NCBI GenBank assembly: GCA_963769605.1
Contig: CAVYML010000009.1
Coordinates: 434,001-498,000 of the forward strand
Source of the DNA: Fen-1254 sp963769605
Lineage (GTDB): Bacteria > Bacteroidota > Ignavibacteria > UBA10030
Direction of reading: 5' to 3'
DNA: 64,000 nucleotides
Of the stretch, positions 1 to 8,541 are shown piece by piece (within the stretch, counting starts at the first letter, position 1; each line of letters begins with the position of its first letter). Below the pieces are notes generated by a model, which was given only the letters and a program-made list of their open reading frames with translations, had not been told where the DNA came from and ran no database searches. A program made the translations under genes and the position numbers.

Positions 1-2050
1 GCTGGAGCGGTATGCCCATATCCAGAATCGTCCGATCTTCTTCTAAAATTCTTTTTGCCGAATCTGAAAGCATTGCTTCGACCTCGTTTTTTCCGAGAAC
101 ATTTTTTTCTTCCTTGTCAAAATATTTGCACCATGCCTTATTGACAGCCAGATAGGAACCGTCCTTGCTTTTCAGCCAAGCCGGATCCGGAATACTATCG
201 AGAATGCCGCGCTGCCGCCGTTCACTTTCCGCAAGAGCTTCGACGGCCAGATCTCTCCTTTCTTCCGTATCAATCATTTCAAGTGCATACGAGAGATCCA
301 TTACCAGCTCATTAAAGAGAGCAATCTCTTGATTGTTAAAAAAACCTGCTTCATTCGAATAATAATTGATGGTCCCGATTATTTTCCCTTTTAACCGCAG
401 GGGAAATGAGGCGAAAGATCTAAAACCGAGAGCAATCGCTTTTTCCCTCCATGGGATTATTCGCTCATCGTACTCGATATTATTGCAAACAATATTCCGC
501 GCTTCTCGAATGGCGGTTATGGTCGGTTCATTTCCTCCGGAGGAATCATCAAGACTCAAATGCAGCTGCCCAAGATATCCATCGATGATTCCGGCATGAG
601 CGACGGGTATTACTTCCCCTGCTTCCGGGTCGACCAGGCCGATCCAGCACATCGACATTTTACCGTCTTCAATTACAATTTTGCAAGTTCCTTCAAATAT
701 TCTCTGCCGGTCGCGTTCCCGCACAATGAGTTGATTGATGTTGCTCAATACCGCATAAGTTCGATTGAGTTTGAGAATTTCCAATTCTGCTCGTTTTTTT
801 TCCGTTATATCGCGATCTATGCCGATCGAATATGGTTTTCCCCGCCACATAATCGGCACGCCGGTATATTCTATAATATTGTCTTTCCCATCAGGGCGAA
901 TCCATGAGAATGAGCCTTGATAAGCTTCTCCTCGGGCAAGGGATTCTATACGCTTGGAATTTGCCTCTTCTTCAAGCGTTATTCGGAGTTCCTGTGTGTA
1001 TTCGCTTTGAAGCAGCTCATCGCGGCTCCGGCCTGCCATGGATGCATATTGTTCATTACACTCGACAAGCTTTCTTTTGTATGGATCAGGATCTTCAGTG
1101 TAAATGCAAATTCCGTCATAAACATTTTCGAATATCATCCGGAATCTTTCCTCGGATTCCCGAACCGCCATTTCCGCCCGTTTACGTATAGTAATATCGT
1201 TTGCCATAACAAGACGGGCATGCTTTCCTTCAAAAATCAAATTGTGCGTTGTAATCTCCACATCTATGACCGTGCCGTCTTTTTTGAGGTGGCGGAAGGA
1301 ACCCGCATTGCGCAAGGTTTCGCTGCCTGCGGAGGCAGATTGTAAAATGACAGCCTCTTTTTCTTCAGAATAAATATCTTGAAGCGTCATAGAAAGAAAT
1401 TCTATCTCCGAGTAACCATATTGTTGAACCGCAGCCTCATTTACGGCAAGAAAAGCAAACGTGTCGCAGTCGTACACCCAAAGGGGAATGGGATTATTGA
1501 GAAAGAGCATCCGGTAATGCTCTTCTTTGCTCGCCAGTATTTTTTCAATTTCTTTCCGTTCCGATATTTCATTCAATAATTTATTATTAACAATTTCAAG
1601 CTTTTTAGTCCGCTGCTTTACCCTTCTATCAAGCTTCTCGGCTGCATCCCGAAGTTCGTCTTCATTTCGTTTTATTCTCTCCATCAATCGCACATAAGCG
1701 AGCAGCACCTGTTTTGAGATCGGTTTTACCAGATAACCCTCTGCTCCGGCATCCAGGCCCTGTACCTGGTTCTTATTTTCGATTTCTATGCCGGAAATTA
1801 AGAGAACGAGGATATGTTTGAGCTCCGGATTGTTCTTGATTTGCCGGCATATTTCAAAACCTTTTATATCGGGAAGAAAGACATCAAGTACAAGCAGATC
1901 TGGATTGTTTTCTTTCACCAACCGCAGACATTCACTACCTGTCTGAGCCTCTAAAATTCTATACCCTTCTCTTTTTAAGAGATAAGAAAGGATATGCAAA
2001 TATGCCGCATTATCATCGACAATGAGTATAGTAAAGTCTCTTTTTTTCAT
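1..2050 (-). CDS. Response-regulator/PAS/GAF signalling protein, partial (3' end outside window)
   Basis: The frame is open from an ATG at 2050 to the left edge (683 codons), so the C-terminus is missing. Order seen: an N-terminal receiver domain (residues 1-125; acidic pair D12/D13, phospho-acceptor D56, K109 in LVKP), a charged helical linker (about 130-160), a PAS domain (160-285), a second PAS domain ending in IDRDITEKKRAE (about 290-410), a GAF-like domain (about 420-570), and the start of a third PAS domain (DSIPDPAWLKSKDG) at the edge. There is no membrane segment, so it is probably cytoplasmic. In the family such proteins usually end in a histidine kinase or a diguanylate cyclase; which one cannot be seen here. 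A GAAGGG motif upstream supports the start. Confidence 0.85.
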   Translation of the reverse strand, partial: MKKRDFTILIVDDNAAYLHILSYLLKREGYRILEAQTGSECLRLVKENNPDLLVLDVFLPDIKGFEICRQIKNNPELKHILVLLISGIEIENKNQVQGLDAGAEGYLVKPISKQVLLAYVRLMERIKRNEDELRDAAEKLDRRVKQRTKKLEIVNNKLLNEISERKEIEKILASKEEHYRMLFLNNPIPLWVYDCDTFAFLAVNEAAVQQYGYSEIEFLSMTLQDIYSEEKEAVILQSASAGSETLRNAGSFRHLKKDGTVIDVEITTHNLIFEGKHARLVMANDITIRKRAEMAVRESEERFRMIFENVYDGICIYTEDPDPYKRKLVECNEQYASMAGRSRDELLQSEYTQELRITLEEEANSKRIESLARGEAYQGSFSWIRPDGKDNIIEYTGVPIMWRGKPYSIGIDRDITEKKRAELEILKLNRTYAVLSNINQLIVRERDRQRIFEGTCKIVIEDGKMSMCWIGLVDPEAGEVIPVAHAGIIDGYLGQLHLSLDDSSGGNEPTITAIREARNIVCNNIEYDERIIPWREKAIALGFRSFASFPLRLKGKIIGTINYYSNEAGFFNNQEIALFNELVMDLSYALEMIDTEERRDLAVEALAESERRQRGILDSIPDPAWLKSKDGSYLAVNKAWCKYFDKEEKNVLGKNEVEAMLSDSAKRILEEDRTILDMGIPLQ

Positions 2051-2802
2051 AATAAACACATCCCTTCACTCTTTTAAATATCGGACAGTTGATGCATCTT
2101 CCAATAATTTACTGGAAACAAATCAAGAATTGTCTTTTTGGGAGGAAGAATATTCGCCGGTGAAAAAATACAGGAAGAACAAAATATTTTTTGCCACATA
2201 GCAAAAGTCCATTCAACATTGAGATGAGTCAATGCATAAAATGAACATGTATTTGACACATCTCTCAATAATGTATGTGTTTTGCTTTATTTCTGCAACA
2301 AGTATGAAACCTGCAAATTTGCATATAAAGCCGGATTTTCCTCAAGAATCGACAGCCATTTCCGGAAAAAGTGCTTATTGTTATTAAGGGTCATTCATTT
2401 ATAGCATAGCAAAGAATATGCATTGTCATTGCTTTTCCAGAGAAGATAAATAATAATTGAACCACACACGAATGACAATACGCCGCTACTAACAAGTCCT
2501 GCAATAAGAGCAATGCTTTAATGACCAAACAGAAACAGAAAAGCATAGTAAATTGAACTGAGAGCAGATCACAAACAGAGTTCGGACACGGACCGAAGTG
2601 CCTATCGTTGGATGGTTGTCCCTGATCGCGGCTGCTCAGCGTGTCATTGAGGTTTGAAAGAGGAGCTTAAATCCCTCTAAGAAAAAGAGCTTTCCCTTTT
2701 TCACAAGAGGTTTTTTTAATGACAGGGCGGAAGATTTAAATTGTTTCCAACAGCCCGAGGACAGCTTCGTGATAAAATCCGGTTACATCAAAATAGATTT
2801 TG
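2051..2802. other. Gene-poor gap of about 750 bp
   Basis: AT-rich intergenic DNA between two minus-strand genes. Short open frames here have no recognisable protein character or ribosome binding site. The only structure I can support is the hairpin at 2674-2717. It presumably also holds the promoter of the sensor gene, but no convincing -35/-10 pair was found. Confidence 0.6.
2674..2717 (+). terminator. Rho-independent terminator-like hairpin
   Basis: Nested stem: outer CCTCT/AGAGG and inner GAAAAAG/CTTTTTC, followed on the plus strand by seven T. No plus-strand gene lies directly upstream. Read on the minus strand the same hairpin is about 90 nt past the SRPBCC gene stop but lacks a T run. 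It may end that transcript or an unannotated plus-strand RNA. Confidence 0.5.
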
Positions 2803-3225
2803 CTACATTGCCGGCGGTTTGAGAATCGGCTTTCCCGACAGGAATTTCTTCCAGGGTTCCCAATAGAACGCGTGCCATCCTTTGTCGATGCCTTTGACTT
2901 GTTTATCCGGTACATTGGCATGGACTACTTGCAGTACAACATCTTTTCCTCTCTGTTCCATCGAGAGTATGAATGTAGAATCCAAATCGCTGTCACTCCA
3001 ATCCTGTGCACGCCAGGTCTGAACGATCAGTTTATCCTTCACTAAATGAAGATTCTTTCCGGTAATGTATCCATTATGAACTGAATACCTGCCTCCCACT
3101 TTCCGAGAAATCCTTGCCGGGACGGCTGTCGCCATGGAATGCTTTTTTTCGTCCATATACAGATTGTAGAGATCTTTTGCCGTTGCATTCTTAAAGACGA
3201 CTTTTTGAATTATGGTTTTTGACAT
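2803..3225 (-). CDS. SRPBCC / AHSA1-like domain protein
   Basis: A 140-residue protein of the START/Bet v1-like SRPBCC fold, closest in appearance to AHSA1-type proteins (activator of Hsp90 ATPase homologue). Seen: an N-terminal strand (TIIQKVVFKNATAKDLYNLYMD), a central GG-R pattern (RKVGGRYSVHNGYITGKN), the typical IVQTWRAQDW strand, and a C-terminal helix with the WHAFYWEPW pattern. The family binds hydrophobic ligands in a cavity; the substrate is unknown. AAAGGA lies 6 nt before the ATG. The next gene upstream is a TipA-type MerR regulator on the same strand; the two may be co-expressed, but 163 bp separate them. Confidence 0.8.
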   Translation of the reverse strand: MSKTIIQKVVFKNATAKDLYNLYMDEKKHSMATAVPARISRKVGGRYSVHNGYITGKNLHLVKDKLIVQTWRAQDWSDSDLDSTFILSMEQRGKDVVLQVVHANVPDKQVKGIDKGWHAFYWEPWKKFLSGKPILKPPAM

Positions 3226-3388
3226 AGAGAATCCTTTCGGTTTTTAAAGATTTGACAGTATGTAGAACAAATGCCATGGGCTTATTGTTCCATGGACAAC
3301 AGCATCCCTCTGCTGCAGACTAGAAAACTTTTTCCGATTTTTTCCTTATGGACAAATGTTAAAGGATGCCGATGACGCACAAGGATGT

Positions 3389-4159
3389 TTACTTTTTTGA
3401 CAGTATGTTCTCACAATAATAGTCGATAGCTTCTTTTAAATAATCGGTAAGACCCGGACGATACTTATCATAGCTCTTTCGAAACCGCGGGTCTTCGACG
3501 TAATGCTGAGCCAATCTTTTGTACATTTCAGCACTTGCATCATAAAAATTTGCCAGATGCGCGTGATGCCTTGCAATTAACTGCTGGACATCCGGATGGT
3601 CGACCGGTGATCCCATGAGTTTAGCTAAAGATTCTGAGATTTCATCTCCTTCCGATTGAACGGAATCCCATTTTTCTTTAGACCAGCGTTTCACCTTATC
3701 GTTTACTTGTTTCACAAATACTGGATCGTATGTCTCCAACGCTTCCCTTTCATATTGTTCGAATGCGGTTTTCTCTTCAGGCGAAAATCCCTTATAGTAT
3801 TCTTCATCGGATTTCATTCTCTGTTCTCCTTGTAATGCTTGAATCGTTTTATCAATTGTGGTAAGCAATTGAGAGAACCGTTCCTTTTTTTCATGGATCG
3901 CTATACGATGCTGATGCAGCGCCGCTATTGGATCAAAACCCGGATCGTCAAGAATTCTTCCTATCTCCTTTAAGGGAATATCAAGTTCTTTATAGAACAG
4001 GATCTGTTGGAGACGAAGAAGCTCCTGCACAGAATACACTCGGTATCCTGCCGCAGTACGGGAATGAGGCTTCAATAATCCGATTTGATCGTAATGATGC
4101 AGCGTGCGCACACTGATCTGTGCTAATGATGCTAATTGTTGAACGGAATATTGTCTCAT
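3389..4159 (-). CDS. MerR-family transcriptional regulator with TipAS-type effector domain
   Basis: 256 residues. The N-terminal MerR winged helix-turn-helix is clear (YSVQQLASLAQISVRTLHHYDQIGLLKP, then AGYRVYS), followed by a coiled-coil dimerisation helix (about 75-120) and a C-terminal four-helix TipAS-like domain (about 125-256), which in TipA binds thiopeptide antibiotics. An ATG 18 bp further upstream (4177) opens the same frame, but that codon overlaps the -10 box; GGTGAG lies 6 nt before the ATG at 4159, so I place the start there. The promoter with a MerR operator immediately upstream suggests autoregulation. The effector is not known. Confidence 0.88.
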   Translation of the reverse strand: MRQYSVQQLASLAQISVRTLHHYDQIGLLKPHSRTAAGYRVYSVQELLRLQQILFYKELDIPLKEIGRILDDPGFDPIAALHQHRIAIHEKKERFSQLLTTIDKTIQALQGEQRMKSDEEYYKGFSPEEKTAFEQYEREALETYDPVFVKQVNDKVKRWSKEKWDSVQSEGDEISESLAKLMGSPVDHPDVQQLIARHHAHLANFYDASAEMYKRLAQHYVEDPRFRKSYDKYRPGLTDYLKEAIDYYCENILSKK

Positions 4160-4176
4160 AAATTGCTCACCATACA

Positions 4177-4207
4177 AAGATACAACACTGACGCCGCGTC
4201 AGTGCAA
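4177..4207 (-). promoter_or_regulatory. MerR-type promoter/operator with 19-bp spacer
   Basis: Minus strand: -35 TTGCAC (4202-4207), -10 TATCTT (4177-4182), spacer exactly 19 bp, longer than the usual 17 bp as in MerR-controlled promoters. The perfect dyad CACTGACGCCGCGTCAGTG (4186-4204, 9-bp arms around one base) fills the spacer. The position just upstream of the merR-like gene indicates self-control. Seen in sequence; binding is inferred. Confidence 0.85.
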
Positions 4208-4387
4208 GGGAAAAATGTAAAAGATTTTAGTGTCGAACTGTTCTTTCATATTATAATGATAATTCCCAATTTTCAATCTCCATTGGTAGATATGCCGTCT
4301 TTAAAGTCCGAATCCGAAAACGGCGCGAATTGCATATAACCTCTGTAACGGCTCTCTCCCTATAATCTCAACAACACTAAAACATCC

Positions 4388-4528
4388 AAACTATCGGATA
4401 GTTTTCTTAATTCCTGTGTAATTATTGCATTTTCTCGCATTATTCGGCCTTTTTAAACTCATATTCTTATTATTTCCATAAATTGCAAACTATCCGATAG
4501 TTTTATAGTTTTACGACTATCGGATAGT
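4388..4528. repeat. Three copies of palindrome ACTATC(S)GATAGT
   Basis: Copies at 4388-4404 (AAACTATCGGATAGTTT), 4487-4503 (same with central C) and 4516-4528 (13-bp core). Each is a dyad with 6-8 bp arms around a single base; centres are 99 and 27 bp apart. The pattern fits an operator cluster for a dimeric repressor rather than terminators, since no T tract follows. No regulator can be assigned. Confidence 0.7.
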
Positions 4529-4649
4529 TGAATAATGGGTATTTTGTCTTGATCTATTGCTCATGTCTCTGAAAGCTGCCAGTTCCCTAAAAAGGGGGAT
4601 AGATAGAACCAATGGAATAAAAAAACTCCAAGAATATTATATGCTGTGA

Positions 4650-4684
4650 GTTACAGAATATTCTTATTTTCTGTAACTTTTTTC
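4650..4684 (+). terminator. Strong Rho-independent terminator without an upstream gene
   Basis: Perfect 9-bp stem GTTACAGAA/TTCTGTAAC (4650-4658 with 4669-4677), 10-nt AT loop, then seven T. There is no plus-strand gene between 2050 and here, so it probably ends a small untranslated RNA starting near the palindrome cluster. Confidence 0.75.
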
Positions 4685-5018
4685 TCAATCGAAGATATAT
4701 ATAGATATGGTTTTAAAGATCCTTACATGCAATAAGATTTTATAAAACATATACGAAGGATGTATGCCGATTCGAATTCCGACTGCATGGCGAATAAAAC
4801 ATGTCTATGTTTTTTTATATATCTATGACCGGCGATTTTTCTATTTACAGAAAGCCTGAGAATTTTATCCAATACAACCTAACGCCGGTCAACCAACCGA
4901 ACGTTTCCTTGCGGCATATATTGCGGGCTTTTGCGTATACGGAGAAGCATCGACGGCTATTCCTGTAACACATAATGTTTTCGGAGCCGCAATATCAACA
5001 TCATAGGAAGGAATTACA

Positions 5019-5936
5019 ATGAACGATGAATTCATTCCACAAGAAAAATCTCAATCCATATATCATCGGATTTTCATCGGCGCACAGGGAATTCGTGCAG
5101 GTTGGAGCATCGGTATCTTCATTCTCTTGATGGGGTTGTTTACAGCCATAACCCTCATACCGACTATCTCTCTCCTTGAAAAATATCATTTACCTGCAGG
5201 TGAGCTTCAGCCCTTGCAAACATGTGCCAGTGAACTCGCTGCGTTTCTCGGGCTGCTGGCAGCTACTATGGTCATGTCTCGAATCGAACATAAGCCCGTG
5301 ATATTTTACGGATTGGAAGGAACACGGCGATTCGTGCGGTTTCTTTATGGATTGTTCTGCGGTGTGGCCGCCCTTTCAATCCTTGTGGGCGTATTGAACC
5401 TCTGCGGCTTGCTCGCCTTTGACGGCCGGCAGCTCTTCGGCAAAGCGGTATTTATTTACACAATCGGCTGGGGTTTTGGATTCTTTTTTGTCGGCCTCTA
5501 CGAGGAATACTTCATGCGCGGTTACATGATGGCAGCTTTGACGCGGGGAATAGGGTTCTGGTGGAGCGCCGTTGTTTTTTCCATTCTTTTCGGTTGTATT
5601 CATCTCACAAACAAAGGAGAAACTCCGGTAGGAATAATTTCTGCCGCGCTTATCGGATTTGTTTTCTGCATCAGTCTCTGGTATTTAAAATCCCTCTGGT
5701 GGGCTATCGGTTTTCATGCTTCATGGGATTGGGCGGAATCATATCTCTGGGGCACGGCGGACAGCGGAAGAATGGTCTGTGGACATTTCTTTTCTGTCCA
5801 CCCGCAGGGAAACACCCTATTGAGCGGCGGCGCAACAGGTCCGGAAGGAAGTTTGTTGATCATCCCACTCCTTCTCATTATTACCTTGATGATGTGGATT
5901 ATCTGGGGACGAAAGAAAAATGGAATCGGACAATAA
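5019..5936 (+). CDS. CPBP-family intramembrane metalloprotease
   Basis: 305 residues with about eight hydrophobic segments. The CPBP (CAAX protease/bacteriocin-processing, Abi) motifs are present: EE at 162-163 followed by R167 (YEEYFMRG), H195 (GCIHLTN) and H233 (GFHASWDW). The family cleaves within membranes near prenylated or hydrophobic substrates; some members confer bacteriocin self-immunity. AGGAAGG precedes the ATG by about 5 nt. It stands alone on the plus strand between divergent and convergent neighbours, so context gives no substrate. The last helix is followed by a basic tail. Confidence 0.88.
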   Translation: MNDEFIPQEKSQSIYHRIFIGAQGIRAGWSIGIFILLMGLFTAITLIPTISLLEKYHLPAGELQPLQTCASELAAFLGLLAATMVMSRIEHKPVIFYGLEGTRRFVRFLYGLFCGVAALSILVGVLNLCGLLAFDGRQLFGKAVFIYTIGWGFGFFFVGLYEEYFMRGYMMAALTRGIGFWWSAVVFSILFGCIHLTNKGETPVGIISAALIGFVFCISLWYLKSLWWAIGFHASWDWAESYLWGTADSGRMVCGHFFSVHPQGNTLLSGGATGPEGSLLIIPLLLIITLMMWIIWGRKKNGIGQ

Positions 5937-5983
5937 ATGAATGAATCGAACAAACGGCTCGACGGCCGCTGCATGCGGAAATA

Positions 5984-6331
5984 TTAACTTGTTTTTATGA
6001 AGGCGCTGGAGAGCAATCGATACTGCATTTCATTCGTATCGGCAAAGGCTTCATCTCTATTCGATGGAATGTCGTTGTACGTTACCGGTTTCGAAAATTG
6101 AGAAGCAGTAAAATCGAACCGGCTGCCGCTGATGCGATTATAAAAATGCCATTTCCCGTTTTCCAATCGTGTTTTCAATATTTCCCCGCCAAAAAAATCA
6201 TTGATAACGAGTGCAGTAACGCCGCATTGTCCGCTTGCAGGATTTGACGGCGTCCATTTGCTGCTTGTTTGCAGCGACCAGCTCCGCCACAACCGCCTGA
6301 GAATCGATTGTTCATCTACGATGCTGTTCAT
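5984..6331 (-). CDS. YunG-family protein
   Basis: 115 residues. The N-terminal half carries the conserved pattern WSLQTSSKWTPSNPASGQCGVTALV, then DFFGGEILKT, as in Bacillus YunG and relatives, a family of unknown function. A Cys in SGQCGV and the following charged region are the conserved features. The ATG overlaps the arsC stop (ATGA, 4 nt), so the two are almost surely translationally coupled. No signal peptide or membrane segment. Function in arsenic handling is not implied by the sequence. Confidence 0.7.
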   Translation of the reverse strand: MNSIVDEQSILRRLWRSWSLQTSSKWTPSNPASGQCGVTALVINDFFGGEILKTRLENGKWHFYNRISGSRFDFTASQFSKPVTYNDIPSNRDEAFADTNEMQYRLLSSAFIKTS

Positions 6332-6741
6332 ACGACCGATTTTATAAATTCTTTAAATTGCTTGTTCATATCGTCCCGAACGCGGCGAAATTCCCGAATA
6401 ACTTCTTCCGGCTCGCCGGCCATCTTGGTCGGATCGGGGAATCCGATATGGATCCTGTTCTTTACTTTTCCGGTAAAAACCGGGCATGTCTCATTTGCAT
6501 GATCGCACACCGTTACGACATAATCAAACGATTGCGATAAAAACTGATCGATGTGTTTCGGCTTATTCCGAGAAATATCTATTCCGATCTCCTGCATCAC
6601 CCGGATAGCCCTGCGTGAAACCGCCGCCGCAGGATCTATTCCCGCAGAAAACACTTCCCACTCCGGCTTGAAATATTTTAAAAATCCTTCCGCCATCTGA
6701 CTGCGGCATGAATTGCCGGTGCATAGGACAAGTATACGCAT
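6328..6741 (-). CDS. arsC: Arsenate reductase, thioredoxin-coupled (low-molecular-weight PTP fold)
   Basis: 137 residues. Reduces arsenate to arsenite using an intramolecular cysteine relay recycled by thioredoxin. Seen: phosphate-binding loop C7-TGNSC-R13-S14, the redox pair C79 and C86 (TVCDHANETCPVF), and the general acid D103 (GFPDPTK). All residues of a working enzyme are present. A longer frame upstream exists, but AGGAAG lies 7 nt before the ATG at 6741 and homology begins there. Cotranscribed with the YunG gene; no arsR or efflux gene is adjacent. Confidence 0.93.
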   Translation of the reverse strand: MRILVLCTGNSCRSQMAEGFLKYFKPEWEVFSAGIDPAAAVSRRAIRVMQEIGIDISRNKPKHIDQFLSQSFDYVVTVCDHANETCPVFTGKVKNRIHIGFPDPTKMAGEPEEVIREFRRVRDDMNKQFKEFIKSVV

Positions 6742-6892
6742 CGAGACTTCCTTGTTCAATTTGTGACTCCACCTCCTGTTTGGATATATTATCACCTTCA
6801 AAAAGTAACTGAAGGTATTCAAAAAATGCCGCTGCTCCCATTTAAACAGTATCGCGTGGAATGCGAGACTACCGCTACGACATGAGAAGTCG

Positions 6893-8467
6893 CTACGGTA
6901 CGACATTCACTTTTCGGATTGTATTTTTGCCGAGGACAATATCGCCTCCCTTCCCGTCGTGAAGATACAATGAAACTGCATCCGGATTGGACGGCGACGG
7001 AGCGCCCGTATACCCGCTGAGATTCAGACCATCGAAATGCCCTACTTCGATGCCATGCGTGAAGAACGGCTGCTTGACTGTGTCCCATGTCAAATCGAAT
7101 CCCTCGATCCTGAGATTTTTTACCCATTGTGCATACAATCCCGGGATGTCATGTGCAAAAAGCTGCAGAGTAGGATCTCCGACCGGACGGAGATCGAAAT
7201 TTCCTCCAGAGATATCGTTCTGTTTGCCGGCACAAACCTGAAACCGGACATCTCGAAAGAGGACATCTTCGATAACATTTTCTTCCGTACCATAGACGAG
7301 AATTCCAGATTCGCCTTTGCAGAGGATATTATGAAATTGAATATTCTTAATTTTCCCAAGAGGAACATCCTTCGTTAAACGTACCGCCGATATATGAATG
7401 GGTTCTCCCTGTCCCCACCAATCTCCCGTATGGAGCCTTGTTTCAATAATGATGTTTGTAAACAGAACGTTTTCTATAGAACCCGCATCACGCGCGAATA
7501 TTCCGATTCCCCGGTTGGAATGTGTAATCGTAATGTTGCTGAAAACATAATTCCGCATGGAATTTTGATCGAATCCTCCGATTCGAATTGCCGCGGACCG
7601 CGATACCATCGTGCAATTGGTTACAACAATATTTTCCGAGACATGCTGAATATCTTTGAATCCCGGAAGATCATGATGGTGCTGATAACCGGTGATGGCG
7701 ATACAGTCGTCTCCTGTTCGGAAGTCGCAATCGGAAACAATCGCATTGCTGCAAGAAGTAAGATCGATGCCGTCGTTATTGGGAACGCGCAAATCGCACC
7801 AGACACGGAGTTTTGCAGCAAGAACGCCGTCACAATCGGCGAAGTGCAAAGCCCAAAGCGGCGAGTTAAGTATCGTTACATCACGGACGGTCACATTGCG
7901 GCAATCTGAAAAGATAATCATTTGAAACGGCCGGTCCTTCGGAACATACGGCCCGTCATTGGAACTGTCCGCCTGGCGAAAACGATCCTTCTGCCGGGTC
8001 CATTTCTTCCCTTCATTGTCGATACTCTTATATCGGTCAAGCTCCATAAAGGCATCGCTGCTGCCGTCGATCGTCCCCAGTCCGCTGATTGATACGTTTT
8101 TTACGTTTTGTGTAAAGATCAAGCCGACAAGACGCCCGTTGAGCATATAATCTTCGACATGCGGACTTCCTTTCAAAACGGCGCCGCGTTCGAGGTAAAT
8201 GTCAACATTATCGCGAAGCTGGATTGTCCCCGTCAGGAATGTTCCGGGTGGAACATAAACCCGGCCTCCGCCGCTGCGGGCAGTCGAATCGATTGCCGCC
8301 TGAATGCTTCGCGTATTCAGCGCCGTACCGCCGGCACAAGCGCCGAAGCTACGTATATCGATCTGTTGAGCATACAGAGCGGAATGAAAAACCAGCATGA
8401 AGAAGAAAAGCATGCTTATTGTCGAAGAAACAGACAGGATGAATTTGCGGTTTCGCTGATTTTTCAT
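6893..8467 (-). CDS. Glycoside hydrolase family 28 (polygalacturonase-like), exported
   Basis: 524 residues. N-terminal signal peptide (basic start, hydrophobic core 10-31, ALYAQ cleavage region near 33), then a right-handed parallel beta-helix. GH28 motifs: NNDGID (230-235; D232), GDDC (252-255; D253, D254) and R295-I-G. These Asp residues are the catalytic acids that cut galacturonic-acid-type linkages. The usual GHG histidine motif is replaced by VSRSAAIRIG, which suggests a substrate other than plain homogalacturonan. AGAAAGGA before the ATG supports the start. A stem (6870-6900) overlaps the stop codon. Confidence 0.88.
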   Translation of the reverse strand: MKNQRNRKFILSVSSTISMLFFFMLVFHSALYAQQIDIRSFGACAGGTALNTRSIQAAIDSTARSGGGRVYVPPGTFLTGTIQLRDNVDIYLERGAVLKGSPHVEDYMLNGRLVGLIFTQNVKNVSISGLGTIDGSSDAFMELDRYKSIDNEGKKWTRQKDRFRQADSSNDGPYVPKDRPFQMIIFSDCRNVTVRDVTILNSPLWALHFADCDGVLAAKLRVWCDLRVPNNDGIDLTSCSNAIVSDCDFRTGDDCIAITGYQHHHDLPGFKDIQHVSENIVVTNCTMVSRSAAIRIGGFDQNSMRNYVFSNITITHSNRGIGIFARDAGSIENVLFTNIIIETRLHTGDWWGQGEPIHISAVRLTKDVPLGKIKNIQFHNILCKGESGILVYGTEENVIEDVLFRDVRFQVCAGKQNDISGGNFDLRPVGDPTLQLFAHDIPGLYAQWVKNLRIEGFDLTWDTVKQPFFTHGIEVGHFDGLNLSGYTGAPSPSNPDAVSLYLHDGKGGDIVLGKNTIRKVNVVP

Positions 8468-8541
8468 TTTGGTCCTTTCTCTTAAACCGTACGAATCAGA
8501 GAAGACACATCTATGTCAAAGCATACTGAACAAAAAAACAC

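Larger units (their letters stand above)
4208..5018. other. 810-bp intergenic region between divergent genes
   Basis: No credible coding sequence. It holds three copies of a palindrome (4388-4528), a strong plus-strand terminator (4650-4684), a small hairpin CCCT/AGGG near 4584-4597 and a weaker AT stem AAAACAT/ATGTTTT at 4796-4813. A short untranslated RNA between the palindromes and the terminator is possible. Confidence 0.6.

Noticed and set aside
2580..2660. Repeat shared with 32140-32160 (GGTTGTCCCTGA)
   Set aside because: Only about 12 bp match; likely chance.
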